NCBI GenBank assembly: GCA_964017045.1
Contig: OZ024804.1
Coordinates: 19,950,537 to 20,014,536 of the forward strand
Direction: 5' to 3'
DNA: 64,000 bases
Source: Omphiscola glabra
Taxonomy: Eukaryota; Mollusca; Gastropoda; Lymnaeidae
Positions 24,951 through 37,666 of the stretch are shown piece by piece (the stretch's first letter is position 1; the number at the start of each line of letters is the position of its first letter). Under the pieces are notes generated by a model. It was given only the letters and a program-made list of their open reading frames with translations. It made no database searches and was not told the origin of the DNA. Position numbers and translations under genes: made by a program.

Positions 24951-26512
24951 TGACAGACGATAGCTAATATGATGGGTGGTTCGGCAGGTTCGGCTGGAAT
25001 AATGGGAACATGTTTGTTTTAAAAGTATGATTTTGGGAAGAGTAAAGGTAAATAACGAAGTAAATTCACTATTTTCAACCCCCTAGTCCTTAAGACCTAT
25101 TTTATCACACATGTTTGTAGAAAATTATTTATTCTAGTCCATGAATAGTAATCAACTTTAGCTATTCTCAATCAACAAAAATAAACCACAACAACCTATG
25201 TCTAAAATATTAACATCATTCCTCAGTCCTACAGCTAGTGAGGTATTACCAATTTAAACACACAATCAAATACTTTAATGCCTTGCATATTGCAAAATTG
25301 AGTGTTGCATTCAAATTCACTTTTTAATCATATGGTAAATGTGTGATCAATAATTGTGGTTCCATGTTTGAATTTCCGCCTCAGGTTTGGGAGGGGTATT
25401 ATCATACTTGCTACGATGGTGTAATGGTTGTAATGAAATCTAGGCAGACAGCATCTGTGGTGTTTAATATAATTAACTTGATATCTTTCAAAATTATTAT
25501 TAAATACGTGATTCTTTGTAAATATTGACACTAGTTGACATAATTTACATATTATCAAACATATTGGTTTCCAATCATTAAAAATAGATTACAATAAAGT
25601 AAAAAATGTCTTTAAGTAGTTTTTATTTATTTTGACACAATTTAATGACAAGCAATGCATATGGATTACACGATGTATAATTAGTTATCAATACTGTTAA
25701 TCTTAATAAAAAAGTTATTTCATAATTATGATCCGATACTACGTTAAAAATGTGTATTCATATTTAGTATACTCCACGCTTTAGTATATTGAGTAATGTG
25801 AAAGTTTGGAAGAAAGAAAAAAAAAATATATGACAATCAAATGAACATTTGGCCAAGATGTCTTCTTCAATAGAAAAAAAAAAACAAAACAAAAAAGAAT
25901 CAACGAAGAATAACAAAGTCAGAGACGTATCGCGTTGAAAGTTGTCTTACGATGTTTGAAACGAATGTCAGAATGTCTAAAACAAATGTGTACGTGTTAC
26001 TAAAGAGATTCCATCCACCCATGTGGCACTAAAGCCCATGTAGGGCCTTGGGCTGCCTCACAACTTCCTTCCACTCAGATGGATCAGAGGAGCAGCTCTC
26101 CTGTAACCCGAGCCATATGCCAGAGCGTCACCTATGGCACTTGTCAGGGGTATTTCCTATTGTTGTGGTAAATAACCAAGATACAACTTTTTTCCATGTG
26201 GCAATTTTAAGTGAAATAGAATTTATCTTTGATTTTCGACCGCAAAAATTGGGTCCCAGTCGACCCTGTTCAGCCTGCCAGGGTGTGAAGGAGCAAGGAA
26301 TGTTTTGGGCTCCTATTCTAGCCCCTTTCTCATGCATTTATGAGAGCGTGCCCGTCGCCACAGGATTTGGGATGATGGGAAATGGATGACTGATGACTTG
26401 CGGTGGTATGAACAGTTGACAGCTTACTTTTCTTTACATGCACAATTATTTAATTTACTTTTTTGTTCTTTTGGTAGCTCCTAGTTACTAAACGTATATA
26501 CAATATTCTTGT

Positions 26513-26547
<35 letters not shown>

Positions 26548-28389
26548 TGTGCATATCTGTTATGTGACATTGTCATGAACTTATTTTTTAATTTACATAT
26601 ATCTAACCCATAATTTATTGAGGCACCTTCTAGTTCATTAAATGCTTTTATGATGCCGTTTTTGTTTGTGCCCAGTGGAGCTTTGTCGTCTGCAACAATT
26701 TAAATTTCCATCAAATGTTAAATATTATATTGTCCAGCCGTTTGTACTTCTGTAGCTCGTCTGTGGAGATAGTTTGAGATCGTTCCATTGATGTTCGCAT
26801 GTATGCAGCTCATGATTTGCTCTTCACCATTAAAATGTACCTATATTTTTACTGAGTATTTTAACGTAACATATGTTAGATTGCGTATGTATATGATTGA
26901 CAACCAGTAGCTTATATAGAGTTATACATTTTTATATACCTAGCTTCTGCTTTGGTATCAATGAAACAATATTTATATAATTTCGTAGGTACCGAATGAG
27001 AGTTTACATATTTCTTCCCTGACCATCTGCACAAAACAATGCTTAGCAAAGACAAAAGAAAAAGCAAAGATTGTATCCATTTGGATTACTTTTTTATCCT
27101 GTTACAAAGCTGAAAATCATTTTAAAATTGCATTTTATTGTTTCCAATGACTTGTTACATAGACGTACTTAAGACAGGAACACAGCCACAGATTTAATTT
27201 AATTTAAAAAAAAAAGAACTCTACTACACCTAGTTCTAATAAATGTTGACAGTATATTTAAGAACATTGATAATTTTTGTTTATAAAATGCAAACTCAAA
27301 TAAATGAAATAAAAACTGCTTGAACGCAGTCACTTAAAGAAAATTATCGAGCCTTCGAAACAAGATGAAAAAGAAAAGTATTCTAAATTCCCCATCAAAA
27401 TCACGCGAATTAATGTCATCAGAAATCTAAACGTCCTCCAACGGTTGACCGTCTGAACTATATTATATAACAGCAAATAGGAAACATACTTTAAGACTAA
27501 ATGTTTCTACAGGCTGTGCTCCAATATTATTAAGAATTAAGTTGGATTTTTAGGTGAGGATATCAGATTGATAAACCAGCTACTTCATTCATTGACCAGC
27601 AAAAGTGGGCTAGGGTAAGAGGTGTGTGATTAAATATTTTTGTTAACGATCGACCCACACCTGTTAAAAAAACAATGGTAATAAGGGGGGAGACTGCAAT
27701 CAGGTTAGCACAATAGGAGGTTTTGTGTACATACAGGGTAAAACTGGTTATGTTACAAAAATTGGTATCCTCGTCAGATAAGTGTAACATAGCTTGATAT
27801 ACTTGTTCAGCTAGTTATCTACCACTCACTTCTTTACTCTATCATCCTTAATTTCACTGCCATCTTTCATCTCAAGAATAGAATAAGGTCCGATCTATCA
27901 CACATTTCTTTATTTACATAGTCAATACAAATATTATTCTTGATTCAGATAAGTCCATGTAACTAAGGTAGTTACAATATCAAATAAGAAATATTCAGTA
28001 CAATTCCACTCATGAATTAATATCACATTCAAATATGACCTCTCCGACTCAAAACGTGTCCTCACAATATGGCTTCCAGCCTTCTCTCCTAAAATCATGC
28101 AATCCTCTTCCGCTACTAAAACTAGTTCCTCTTATACTCATACTCTATGGTTAAATCCCTACGCCTCCGTTCTGAGGTATCATGTGCCTGAGTTTCGTTA
28201 ACTTGTGTTACAATAAGCAATTGACGAAACTGCAAAAATAAGTATTAAAAAAGAAATATTAAACACGACATCACCCATTAATTATTTCTAAAAATAAAAA
28301 AAATAAAAACATGTTGAATGCATCTGTGATAAATAAATTAAATGCTTAATGATACTTAAGTCGCTAATTAGATATGTGTGGTCTTTTAA
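23017..28389. other. Intergenic stretch, no gene seen
   Basis: The first 1.9 kb is the duplicated receptor flank. The rest is AT-rich, with a G-run near 24907, a LINE-tail piece at 26000-26112 and a (TA)n tract at about 26517-26546. I looked for a last exon that could pair with the first exon at 29191 and found none. Confidence 0.5.
26000..26112 (-). mobile_element. LINE 3'-end fragment
   Basis: On the minus strand, translation gives SEWKEVVRQPKALHGL followed by a stop. This matches the C-terminal end seen in the fragment at 48996-49272. A plus-strand ORF over it is a shadow. Confidence 0.6.
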
Positions 28390-28760
28390 TTTTGGCTTCC
28401 CTCATTCTTCTTTTGCAAACGTCCATAAATCTCAGACCTGGCCGTCCAAAAAGTCTTGTCCTTCTCCCAACTCTCTATACAACAGCTTAGGAATACGGCC
28501 TTCCTCAACTCTACTTACATCGCCTAACCAGTGAAGGCGATTCTTGCTAAGAGCGGAGAATATGTTACACATTTATGCACGTTCAAACACCTCTGTGTTA
28601 GGAGCCTTGTCCTGCCATGGAAAGCGTAAAATGTGACGAAGACGTCTCTGATGCAAAGCGTTGAGTTTTCGATCGTGACTGGCCTATTTGGTACACACTT
28701 CAATGCCATGTTGGAGCGTTCTAAGAACACATGTCTGATAAACACATAGTTTTGTTTTAT
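28390..28760 (-). mobile_element. Degenerate LINE reverse-transcriptase tail
   Basis: The minus strand, read across frameshifts, gives LRHILRFPWQDKAPNTEVFE, then LHWLGDVSRVEEGRIPK and LLYRELGEGQ. This is the conserved region after the reverse-transcriptase domain in non-LTR elements (the RWLGHV...RIPK...GxL type). Stops and frameshifts make it a dead 5'- and 3'-truncated copy. It probably belongs to the same family as the plus-strand copy at 30-31.9 kb. Confidence 0.75.
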
Positions 28761-28914
28761 AATTTAGATTGAGATTATTCCACAAACGCTTAATAAGTTT
28801 AGCCATAGTTGTTACTGCTTTTGCGATCTTGCATTTCCCTTACATCATTAAATTGGTTTTTTTCTTGACTAACTGATAGTCCACATTTTGTTCAAGCGTG
28901 TGATATACGATTAA

Positions 28915-28949
<35 letters not shown>

Positions 28950-29190
28950 TGTAAAGTAAATTTAATTTATAAATATATGCATTTTTTATGTTTAGAATAA
29001 GGTGTTTGCTAAAACTTTTACTTTTGTATTAACATATATTGTTTTGTTTGCAAACATTTTCCCTTATTAATATACTTAAAATCTTTATCGCAGTACGAGC
29101 ATAAACGTTACCAAAAATATTAAATTTGATCGAAACTATAACTGCTTACATAAATTCATATTAAAATAATTATTTTTTAAAAATTATTAC
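28761..29190. other. Short AT-rich stretch
   Basis: Contains a (TA)n microsatellite at about 28914-28952. No exon seen. It lies directly downstream (minus strand) of the orphan first exon's donor. Confidence 0.5.
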
Positions 29191-29348
29191 CTCATGAATT
29201 GATAAATATTTAATTGTATGCAAACACGTTGAAATGTAAAGTTCAAAGATCCTTGATCGTTCAAATCACCGTTTCCAAAATCGTAAAATGTGTGCACTAG
29301 TTGCGTTGACCAGAGCGTCATACTAATGAAGAGTAACAGCCCATTCAT
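29191..29348 (-). CDS. Orphan first exon of a receptor-family gene
   Basis: ATG at 29348 is followed by a signal peptide (MNGLLLFISMTLWSTQLVHT) and a short segment ending FQRVCIQLNIYQFM. It closes at an AG|GTAATA donor in phase 2 (158 bases, 52 codons plus two bases). Length, signal peptide, the alternating hydrophobic end and the intron phase all match the first exons at 1790-1878 and 18731-18861. No matching last exon lies within the next 6 kb on the minus strand. The nearest usable phase-2 acceptor is that of the dead copy at 22508. Either the last exon was lost, or this exon splices over 6.7 kb to 22508 and supplies the start codon that copy lacks. Both readings are inference. Confidence 0.6.
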
Positions 29349-29709
29349 TGTGTTGAGGAGCTGTAAAAAATAGAAATGCATATATATAAATTAATTATAT
29401 TTGCTAGTTGATTCCGAGACTAAATCCACTTCGATCATCTGAGTTGCCCCAACTCTCAATAAAATAAATGTACACAGAATGTACATACCTTTGTAAACAC
29501 TTGCCTTAGAAAGATCATGCACATCAAATAGCCAACCACCATCACCAACATATAATGAATAGAAATGACATACTATAAGCTTGATGGCTAAAACATCTGA
29601 AAGAAAAGATAGAGGTGGAAAGGGTAATGTCTCTGCAAACCCACATATAGAATCCCAAGTCAATCCCTAACATAAAATTGAAAGTTCTGCTTAAAAAAAT
29701 GCTAGTATT

Positions 29710-29747
<38 letters not shown>

Positions 29748-29959
29748 ATTTTACCTTTTCATTTTTTTTTAATATTAAACTTTTCGGGATTAGAAAAAAA
29801 GTTAATATATGCATTTTAAAGGGTTTCCATCACAAAAACGCACTACTAAATGAATTTACACGTTGTACCTAATCGAATAAAAAAGCATTTATAAAAATTA
29901 TACTTTCCAAATATTTCAAAGTTTTACTCGAAAAGAAAAAACAATGATAAGTAGAAAGG
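29349..29959. other. Upstream region of orphan exon, with long T-run
   Basis: A T-run of about 31 lies at 29709-29740. A minus-strand frame at 29391-29663 lacks splice signals, and I take it as 5' flank or UTR of the orphan exon, not a protein. Confidence 0.45.
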
Positions 29960-31900
29960 TGTATACATTTTTATGATAGGCAATGCCACCCCCCCCCCCC
30001 GATATATACCTGAAAGAAACTCTGAATACCAATTCAGGCCCTTCCCTTCTCTTAGTGCAGATGGCTCCACACTCATAACAGACAAGGAGAACATCTTGGA
30101 AAGATGGGCGGTAAACATTCATAGTGTGCGATTGGGGACTTCCACCATTGATACAAAGGCAATTGAAAGACTGCAACATGTTCCAACAAAAAAAATCAAT
30201 GGACGCTATCCCAACTTTGGTTTAGACAGACAGTTATGCCCCAACTGTTTAGTGTCAAAGAAACTGGCTCTGAATTGATTCCTACTCAAATCTACAAAGA
30301 GGGTGGAAAAGCGCTGACGGATAAGCTGTTGCTTTTAATCCATATCATCTGGCAGACGGAAACCGTACCACAAGACCTGAAAGATGCCTCAGTTATCCAC
30401 CTGTACAAACACAAAGGAAACGACCAAGCCTGCGACAATCACCGCAGAATTTCACTACTGTCCATCGGGGAAAGATCCTGGCCGAGCCCAGCTGAACCGC
30501 CTGAATGCACATCTGGAGCTAGGTCTCTTACCCGAAAATCAATGCATATTTCGCAAAGAACGCGAAACTATCGATACGGAGTTTTCTGTCAGGCAGATCG
30601 AAGACAAATGACAGGAGCGAAATACGGACCTATATTCCACATTTATCGACCTAAATAATGCTTTTGAAAGGTAAGCCAAGATGGTCTATGAAAAATCATT
30701 AAGGAATACGGAGATCAAGACAAGTTTACCAACACCATCCTTTAACTACATGATGTCATGATGGCCCGAGTGCAGGACAACGATCAGTTCTTTTATGCAT
30801 TCCCTGTCTCAAACGGTGTGAAGCAGGGTTGGGTCTTAGCTCCCATACTCTTCAGTATTATATATTCTACCATGGGCTTGCCAATCCGTTTCAGCACCAA
30901 TGGATCAGTTTTCAACCTTAAGAGGCTTCAAGCTAAAACCAAGATCAAACATAACACCTTCAATGAGCTTCTGTTTGTGGACGATTGTGCCCTCAAAAGT
31001 CGACATCAAACACAGCGTTGATATCTTCTTTGAGGCCTGCAACAATGTTGGCCTCATAATCAGCACAAAAAAGACTGAAGTGATACATAAGCCAGCTCTC
31101 ATAAAGCCATACGTTGAACACAATGCGTCTAAATGTGGTGGACAAATTTACATACTAGGGCTGCACAATCTATCGTTATAGATAATACAAGAAAATCCAG
31201 ACTCGCAAAATCAGTTGCAATACTTGACAGCCTCCACAGTAGTGTTTTGGAAAGGTGAGGTATCAGACGCGAAACGAAGATCAAGGTATATAGCGAAGTA
31301 GTCATTTCGACATTTCTCTACGGATGTCAAACGTGTACAGTCCACTAGCGTCGCGCTGAGAAACTAAACAGTTTCCACACATCCTGCCTTAGGACACTCC
31401 TGGACATCAGGTGGAAACACAAAGTACCTGCCACAGAGGTTCTCGCTAGAGCAACGCTACCTAGCGTCTTCAATGCCCTGATTCAGTCTCAACTCAGTTG
31501 GTCATGGCACGAAGCTCGTATGGAAGACTACCAGATCCCCCAAAAATAATGTTCTGTGAACTCACGTTAGGTAAGCGCTCCTAAAAAGTTCAAAGAAAGC
31601 GATACAAAGACACACTGAAAGCAGCACTAAAGGCCTTCAGAATCAACCCAAAGTGAATGGGTGCAGACAGCCAGGTACAGAGCCAAGTGGAGATCAGCTG
31701 TCAAGAAGGAGGCTTAATCTCATGAAGGCATAATGACAGCGACAGCTGAGGCATGATGGCTATTCCAAAAAAGTAACTGTAGACCACATATTACAAATCT
31801 ATCCCTTGCCTGCGGTGCCAGAGACTACTCCCAATACGGATCAGTATAGTAAGCCACCTACGCACTACCCTTGACCCACCAGAACCCTAAATGGATGATT
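29960..31900 (+). mobile_element. Degenerate LINE (non-LTR) retrotransposon, reverse-transcriptase part
   Basis: The plus strand, read across several frames, gives in order SADGSTLITDKENILERWA, then IYKEGGKALTDKLLLLI and TVPQDLKDASVIHLYKHKG. Next come the reverse-transcriptase core (FPVSNGVKQGWVLAPILFS), a FVDDCAL catalytic motif (FADD-type with Val), and ISTKKTEV. Much later comes CLRCQRLLPIRISIVSHLRT at about 31800-31850, a zinc-knuckle-like end with one of its residues changed. At least five frameshifts or stops break it. The 5' part with the endonuclease is missing. It is dead. Superfamily is not certain. Confidence 0.85.
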
Positions 31901-34699
31901 AGATGGTCTTTGTCGATTTTGATGGACGAACAACAATATTTTTTTTCTATTGCGTCTGACTTCTTCTGTCAAAGTCTGCTTTGCCGTAAAAATTGCGTAA
32001 GCAGAACGGTACATTTTAAGTGGCTCAATGAATGACTGAGTCTCAAAATATATATATGTTCTTGTCAACGAACAAATACCAGGCATTCGGTCTATCGTTT
32101 TTGTTTCCTTTTGTTAAACTCCCGATATGTCGTTCAACATAGAAAACGATGCCTTATTAAAATCCGCAGAAAACAGAGTACAAAACAGCCATGTTAAACT
32201 TCCGGAAGATCAGGACTTAAATTTGATTCATGCAGACAGAAACCCTGCAATTTAAATGCAAAGAACCCACCAGGGGGCTTGAGTAAGTCCGAAACTCTTG
32301 CAAACCCAATTCTTTGTTTCAGGTAGCGCATTTATTTGTCTTTGTTTGGATGTCACGCCTTGCGTGTTACTGAAAATGAATACAAAATATAACTACTAAA
32401 ACTGGTTTTAAATTAAAAGCTTTAATATTTATGACAAATAATCATTTCCCATATAGTCCACGAACCCACCTCCCCACTTTGAGAGTCGCAACTCCCCCTA
32501 AAATTTCCCATGCCTTTCATTACTTCCCTGAGCAGCTCAACCATCCATTTTTTAGAACCTCTGCACAAATGGAGTACACTCTTTGTAATGTGGAGAGACG
32601 AATTATATTATAATATCTTTCTTAGGATAATGTGAAAGCACAACATGGCCACATAATTAAATGCATTGTGTTAATGTAAATGCTGATGATTGTCTAGTCT
32701 ATATGAAGTTAGTTGCAGCCGCATAATATACATTAATATTAAGCTTGTTATGGACTTCTTTCGTATAATCACAAGCAAAAATTATATATTAACATTGCTT
32801 TTATTATGATAATGAAAATATATGCCGCTTTTACGCAATTCAAGAGACAGTTAACAGAAGCACTATTTAAACAAGAAACGCATAAAGATGTACAAAATAT
32901 AAAACCAATGAAAATTAAAAAAAAAAAAAAAGATCGTTTGAAACCTATCAAGTGGATCTTCTTGACAAAGTGTATTGGTAAATGAAGGAAGTGATATGCT
33001 GCAATCCGTTACGTAGTTTATGTAAAATAAATAGGGGTTGGGCGTATAGTGTGCAAGTACGGCCTTGCTTTATCAGTGTTACGTGGTTTCACTTACTGAT
33101 AGCAAAATGCCAAAAATAACCTTTTTGGATGTTAATTCTACGCAGGACATAGAAACACGGGACTACACATGTGTAAATACTTGTGTTATTTTTTATATTG
33201 AAATATTAAGTTTGGTTTCGCTTGTTAGTTATAAATGAACTGCCATTATTTTCAACACAATAGTTTGTGTCATTTAAAGATCAATATATAGATACTTATA
33301 TTTTTTTCCCCAGATAGATGGACTATTTCCTTGTAGCTGCTAACCGCTTGACGCACTGTTCCCGTCTCGTTTCAATCTTCGTTTTAATTTGTTAAACGTT
33401 TTATACTTAAGAATGGTTCAGAATACCATTTCTCACCAGAAGGTACTGAAGTCAGAGTAAAACTGTCTTCGCGCTTTCTGACGTTGTGATGCAGATGCTT
33501 CTTAAATATTCTTTTGAAATTTTCTGCGTGCTTCTTGTCATAAAAAGTCACGTTTTACTATTTAGTTATTCGATATTATATTTTGAGAATCCAATCTTCA
33601 TCCATAAACCAAAGAAACCAGTATTGACCCACCATTTTACTGAGAACGGTTAAGAATCGTTAAGATTTGTCATGTTACCTTAGGGGTTGTTTTATTCCCT
33701 ACATAATCTACAGGTTTTTATGTCATGTTTATCTCTCATATATAAACACAGATATCTGATCTGGTGTGTCCTGCTTTCTTTTTCAAAACTGCCCTCCCCT
33801 AACTTCCAGATGTTTTATATTAATAGTACTGAGTGCAAGGGTGACGCGGCACGCGTGAACTTAAGGAACAATTTATTTGTTAGGGGCTTGCGACAATTAT
33901 TTTTAAAAAAAGGAGCCACGGGTATTGTGTAGGACAGTATGTAGAACTGTCTTAGTAGGACAATTGTTTAAAGGCCGTCAGGTAGGGTGTAGGGCTGTCT
34001 GTAGGCCTATTCGTTTAAAAGGGCGATAGATATAGTGTAGGACTGTCTGTAGTCTTATTTCTCAAAATCCCGGACCTGTTTAAAAAAAAAACAACCAAAA
34101 AAAAAAACACTTCACCCGGTTAAGCACTACTGTAAAAATATTGTTCAAGCAAAAACTATTCTAAAGAAAAAAGGGAATTGGCCAATTTGGAACATTATTC
34201 CAATGACTGTAAACAAAGATTGGTCAAATGTAACTTTAGTTTAACTTTTTTTTTTTTTATTTGTATAAAAAAATAAAATAATCTTTATAACCTATTCAAC
34301 ATCGAATTGTCTAACACGCGATGTACCAAAGTGTTAATTTCAAGAATTCAAGTTTCTATTTCTATTTTCATATTTCCATTTAATTTTTTTAAAGGCTCTA
34401 ATCAATTATTGTAAAATCAACTACTCCAGTCCTTAACGTCAACTGTACAACTAAACACATATTTATAACAATTAAACAATGATTTCAGTGTAATCAACAT
34501 CTTTATTTAGACTTTTTCACGCTCTTAAATATCGTAATATGATTTAGAAATTATAGCCTTCCTAATATATTTAGGGGTTATTTAAATAAAGAAATACCAT
34601 TTATATGTTTTATCTAAATATTTAAGTCATTAAAATGTATATTGTAAAAATAATAGTATATTTATTTAAAGTTGATGAAGGGTATGACTTCATCAAATT
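31901..34699. other. Intergenic stretch, no gene seen
   Basis: AT-rich with scattered homopolymers. At about 33930-34060 there are roughly three diverged copies of a 60-base unit containing GTGTAG(G)ACTGTCTGTAG. Short ORFs are isolated and show no family features. Confidence 0.5.
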
Positions 34700-35899
34700 A
34701 AACCAGGAGAACTCAAAATAAAACTGTAATCACCGCTTGATAATCGAAGACTGTCACTCGCAGTATTTAGTGTCTCATTTTTTGTTTTTTGAAAATTCAT
34801 TGCCATACCTTTTTATACATCAAGATCGACATACATTAATATACCTTCAATTCTTTGGATTTAGAAATTCCTGTGAAATGATATTATACGGGGCCTGGAA
34901 CTGACGTTTTACTGACCCAATTTCGGTTACCGGAAATTTGATCGAAAGAAATTTCGTCGACGGAAAATTGATCGACGGAAATTTGATCGAACGGAAATTT
35001 GGTCGAATCTTTTTTTCAGTTCAGACGTTAAAATTTTCGTCAAATTTCTTTTTGAACGCACTATACTATATAGTAAAACAAAATAATGCGTTGAAAAAGA
35101 AATTTGGCGCACAATTGTAACGTGTAAAGTAAAAAAAAGATGCGATCAAATTTCCGTCGATCAATTTTCCATCGACGAAATTTCTTTCGATCTAATTTCC
35201 GGATACGCCCAATTTCGTATAAACGCTTGACAGCTTTTGCGGAGAGTTAGCAACGCTGGGAGGGTCGCTTGAACAACAAGGTTTTGTGTCAGTTTTGGTC
35301 GTCACTCAAACATCGTAGACGACGTCTTTTGATCCGGCCTGCTCTTTTCTTGAGCTGGTAAAGAATCAGCCCTTGAATAGAATACCTCATTGCTGGTTGC
35401 CGGATCAACTTCAGTAGTAGAGGAATGTGCCAGAGTCGCATCGCAATGAACGATTTCATTTAACGTCGCCGTATTGTTACTTGTTTCGAAGTTGATATTA
35501 GGCTGAAGCCATGGCTAGTATTGTATGAATTCGTATCTGAAACGTAATTGTTATTAATCTTACTGGTCAAAATAAACGGGTTAGGAGTCTTATTACCCAT
35601 ACAGTACAGCTCCTTTGGTTTAATTGTGTATGTCGTTTGTTAGCTCTTTAACGCCAACCATTGAGTAAAGTCCGTCGTCAGGGTGTGAAATTTCAACAAT
35701 GCTGAGAGATATTGTTGATTAATTGTTTGGTAGTAGATTGTGTATTCCGTCGATTGCTTAATGTCTGAGCTCCTGCGTGGTCGGAACGCTTTCTTCTACA
35801 GTTCACAATACAAACTATAAAATGTATTATGATGGCAATTATGACACTTGTAACTACAACGCAAATCACAATTTATACGGTGTTGAAATCTGCCGTCAT
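34700..35899 (-). pseudogene. Dead copy of the adaptor-like gene at 43.8 kb
   Basis: Base-level homology to 43814-44881 runs along the whole length. The start is at 35899 (ATGACGGCAGATTTC against ATGGCAGATTTG in the live gene) and is followed by a stop at codon 9. A helix segment (VVVTSVIIAIIIHFIVCIV) and RRKR remain, then many frameshifts and stops. The words for AHSS(T)T, SNEV(F/Y)YS and ADS are still readable across frames. A 282-bp mobile element interrupts it at 34926-35207. The homology continues upstream of the start to about 36010 and fades at the C-terminal end near 34700. Confidence 0.87.
34926..35207. mobile_element. 282-bp MITE with long terminal inverted repeats
   Basis: Flanked by a direct repeat CCCAATTTCG (34916-34925 and 35208-35217). 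The ends are inverted repeats of about 64 bp. The left end runs through CCGGAAATTTGATCGAAAG and ATTTCGTCGACGGAAAATTG. The right end, reverse-complemented, runs through CCGGAAATTAGATCGAAAG and ATTTCGTCGATGGAAAATTG. The live paralogue has the uninterrupted sequence GACCCAATTTCGTGTATAC at about 44098-44116, which serves as an empty site. A 9-10-bp target duplication with long inverted repeats fits a Mutator-like (MULE) non-autonomous element. It encodes no transposase. Confidence 0.92.
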
Positions 35900-37597
35900 A
35901 GTACAGTTATTTACCACATTGTATTGCTGTATCATTCTTTTTGTTCAAATTCAATGTGTTAACGTTCATAAACATTGGAGATACAACAGACTCCATCTCG
36001 ATGTTGTTTTTTTTTAGCAGCTAACATTATATTACACGCAAAATGTCACCATACAGTCAGTAGAGAATGTCTTTGAAATGTAAGGCCAAATATGGATGAC
36101 CCATAGGAAATTAGTAAACAAAGTAAGGTTAGACCTAAAAAAAAAAGGAACGCATCAAAACAACGAACGTGTCGGCTGGTAGTCTTCGACAGCGAACAAA
36201 CAGAAGAAAAAACGAATAAAATTTAAAAATAAAATTAAAAATAGCAATTAGCTGAGAAGTAGTATCCAAGTGAGCAGCAAATGAGAAGTAGTATCCAAGT
36301 GAGCAGCAAATGAGAAGTAGTATCCAAGTGAGCAGCAAATGAGAAGTAGTATCCAAGTGAGCAGCAAATGAGAAGTAGTATCCAAGTGAGCAGCAAATGA
36401 CTTGTGACAGAAAATAAGTTGGAGAGAGATTAACTAGGGAAGAGGGAATGACCCAGAACGTTAGTTTTAATGTTGGTGCAATTCATTGTTAGTACCAAGG
36501 CGTAGGTTCGAGAAAAAGAAGAGCGGTTTTAAACATTCCATTTGTCTAATGACCTTCAACAAGTTTACGTCACAGAACCAACATTTCATGGTCTCCACCA
36601 AGTAAAGTGTTGCTTTCGATGAAATAGTGGATGGAAAAAAAAAAGAATCACGTTTCGGCTAAGAGCTTTCCTCACTAGACAGAACAAATGCATAAAACAT
36701 TATGAACAGAATGTAGTTCAAAAATGTAGTTGTTCGCCAGTAATGGTATTGCTATAAGTTGTATTTTTCTAAAACTATGATTACAGAAAAAAAGGTATGC
36801 ATAATTATTGTGAACTATAAGATATTAACGTACAAAATATTTTGGGATAATAGTGATCTCTCACTTTCCTTGTTGTTTTCGTATATTTTTAAATATTTAA
36901 ACAGTCGAATCCTCGCTAAATTTCTTAAATTTCGACCCAGAGTAAATGTTTTTAAAAAATGATGGATCTAAAATAGAACGTCTATTTTTCCCGCTTTTCG
37001 ATATAGTACATGTAACTTCACAATAGTGAATTAAGAACAAAAAAAAATATATGCTTAGTTAATGACCTCAAAGTTAATATATAGACACTTTAAAAAAAAT
37101 AATAATTTGTCCATCTATAAAATTCAACGACCTCAATATTCGTAAGGGGGCTTATTATATATGTTAGTAGACTTTTATTGTTATTTGAATGTGTTTTCAC
37201 TGATGTAAAAAAAGTATAATTGTTTGTTAAGTAGATGCCTATATTCTAGACTGTTAAGGCATTCATATTTAATTACTGCAATGTAAACAAATACCATTAA
37301 AAACATTTAACCACTATAGGAAAAGTAGGTTGTGTTCAAAAAAATTTTATACCAACTAACATAATTTAACTACACTACAAAGTAGCAGCAACAACTCAGT
37401 TAGAGGTGTTAACTTAACATCGCAAAAATTGTACTTTTCACTTTTTCTATATTCTCCATCATAGAAATTGAAAACAGTATTAAATGTAAAGTCTTATATA
37501 AAAAAGCGACATCGAATTAAGTAAATAAATAGAATAGTGTAAAAGTATAATTAATATGTTTCATGATAGATGATGTAATGAGTTTGTTTTTAATATA

Positions 37598-37666
<69 letters not shown>

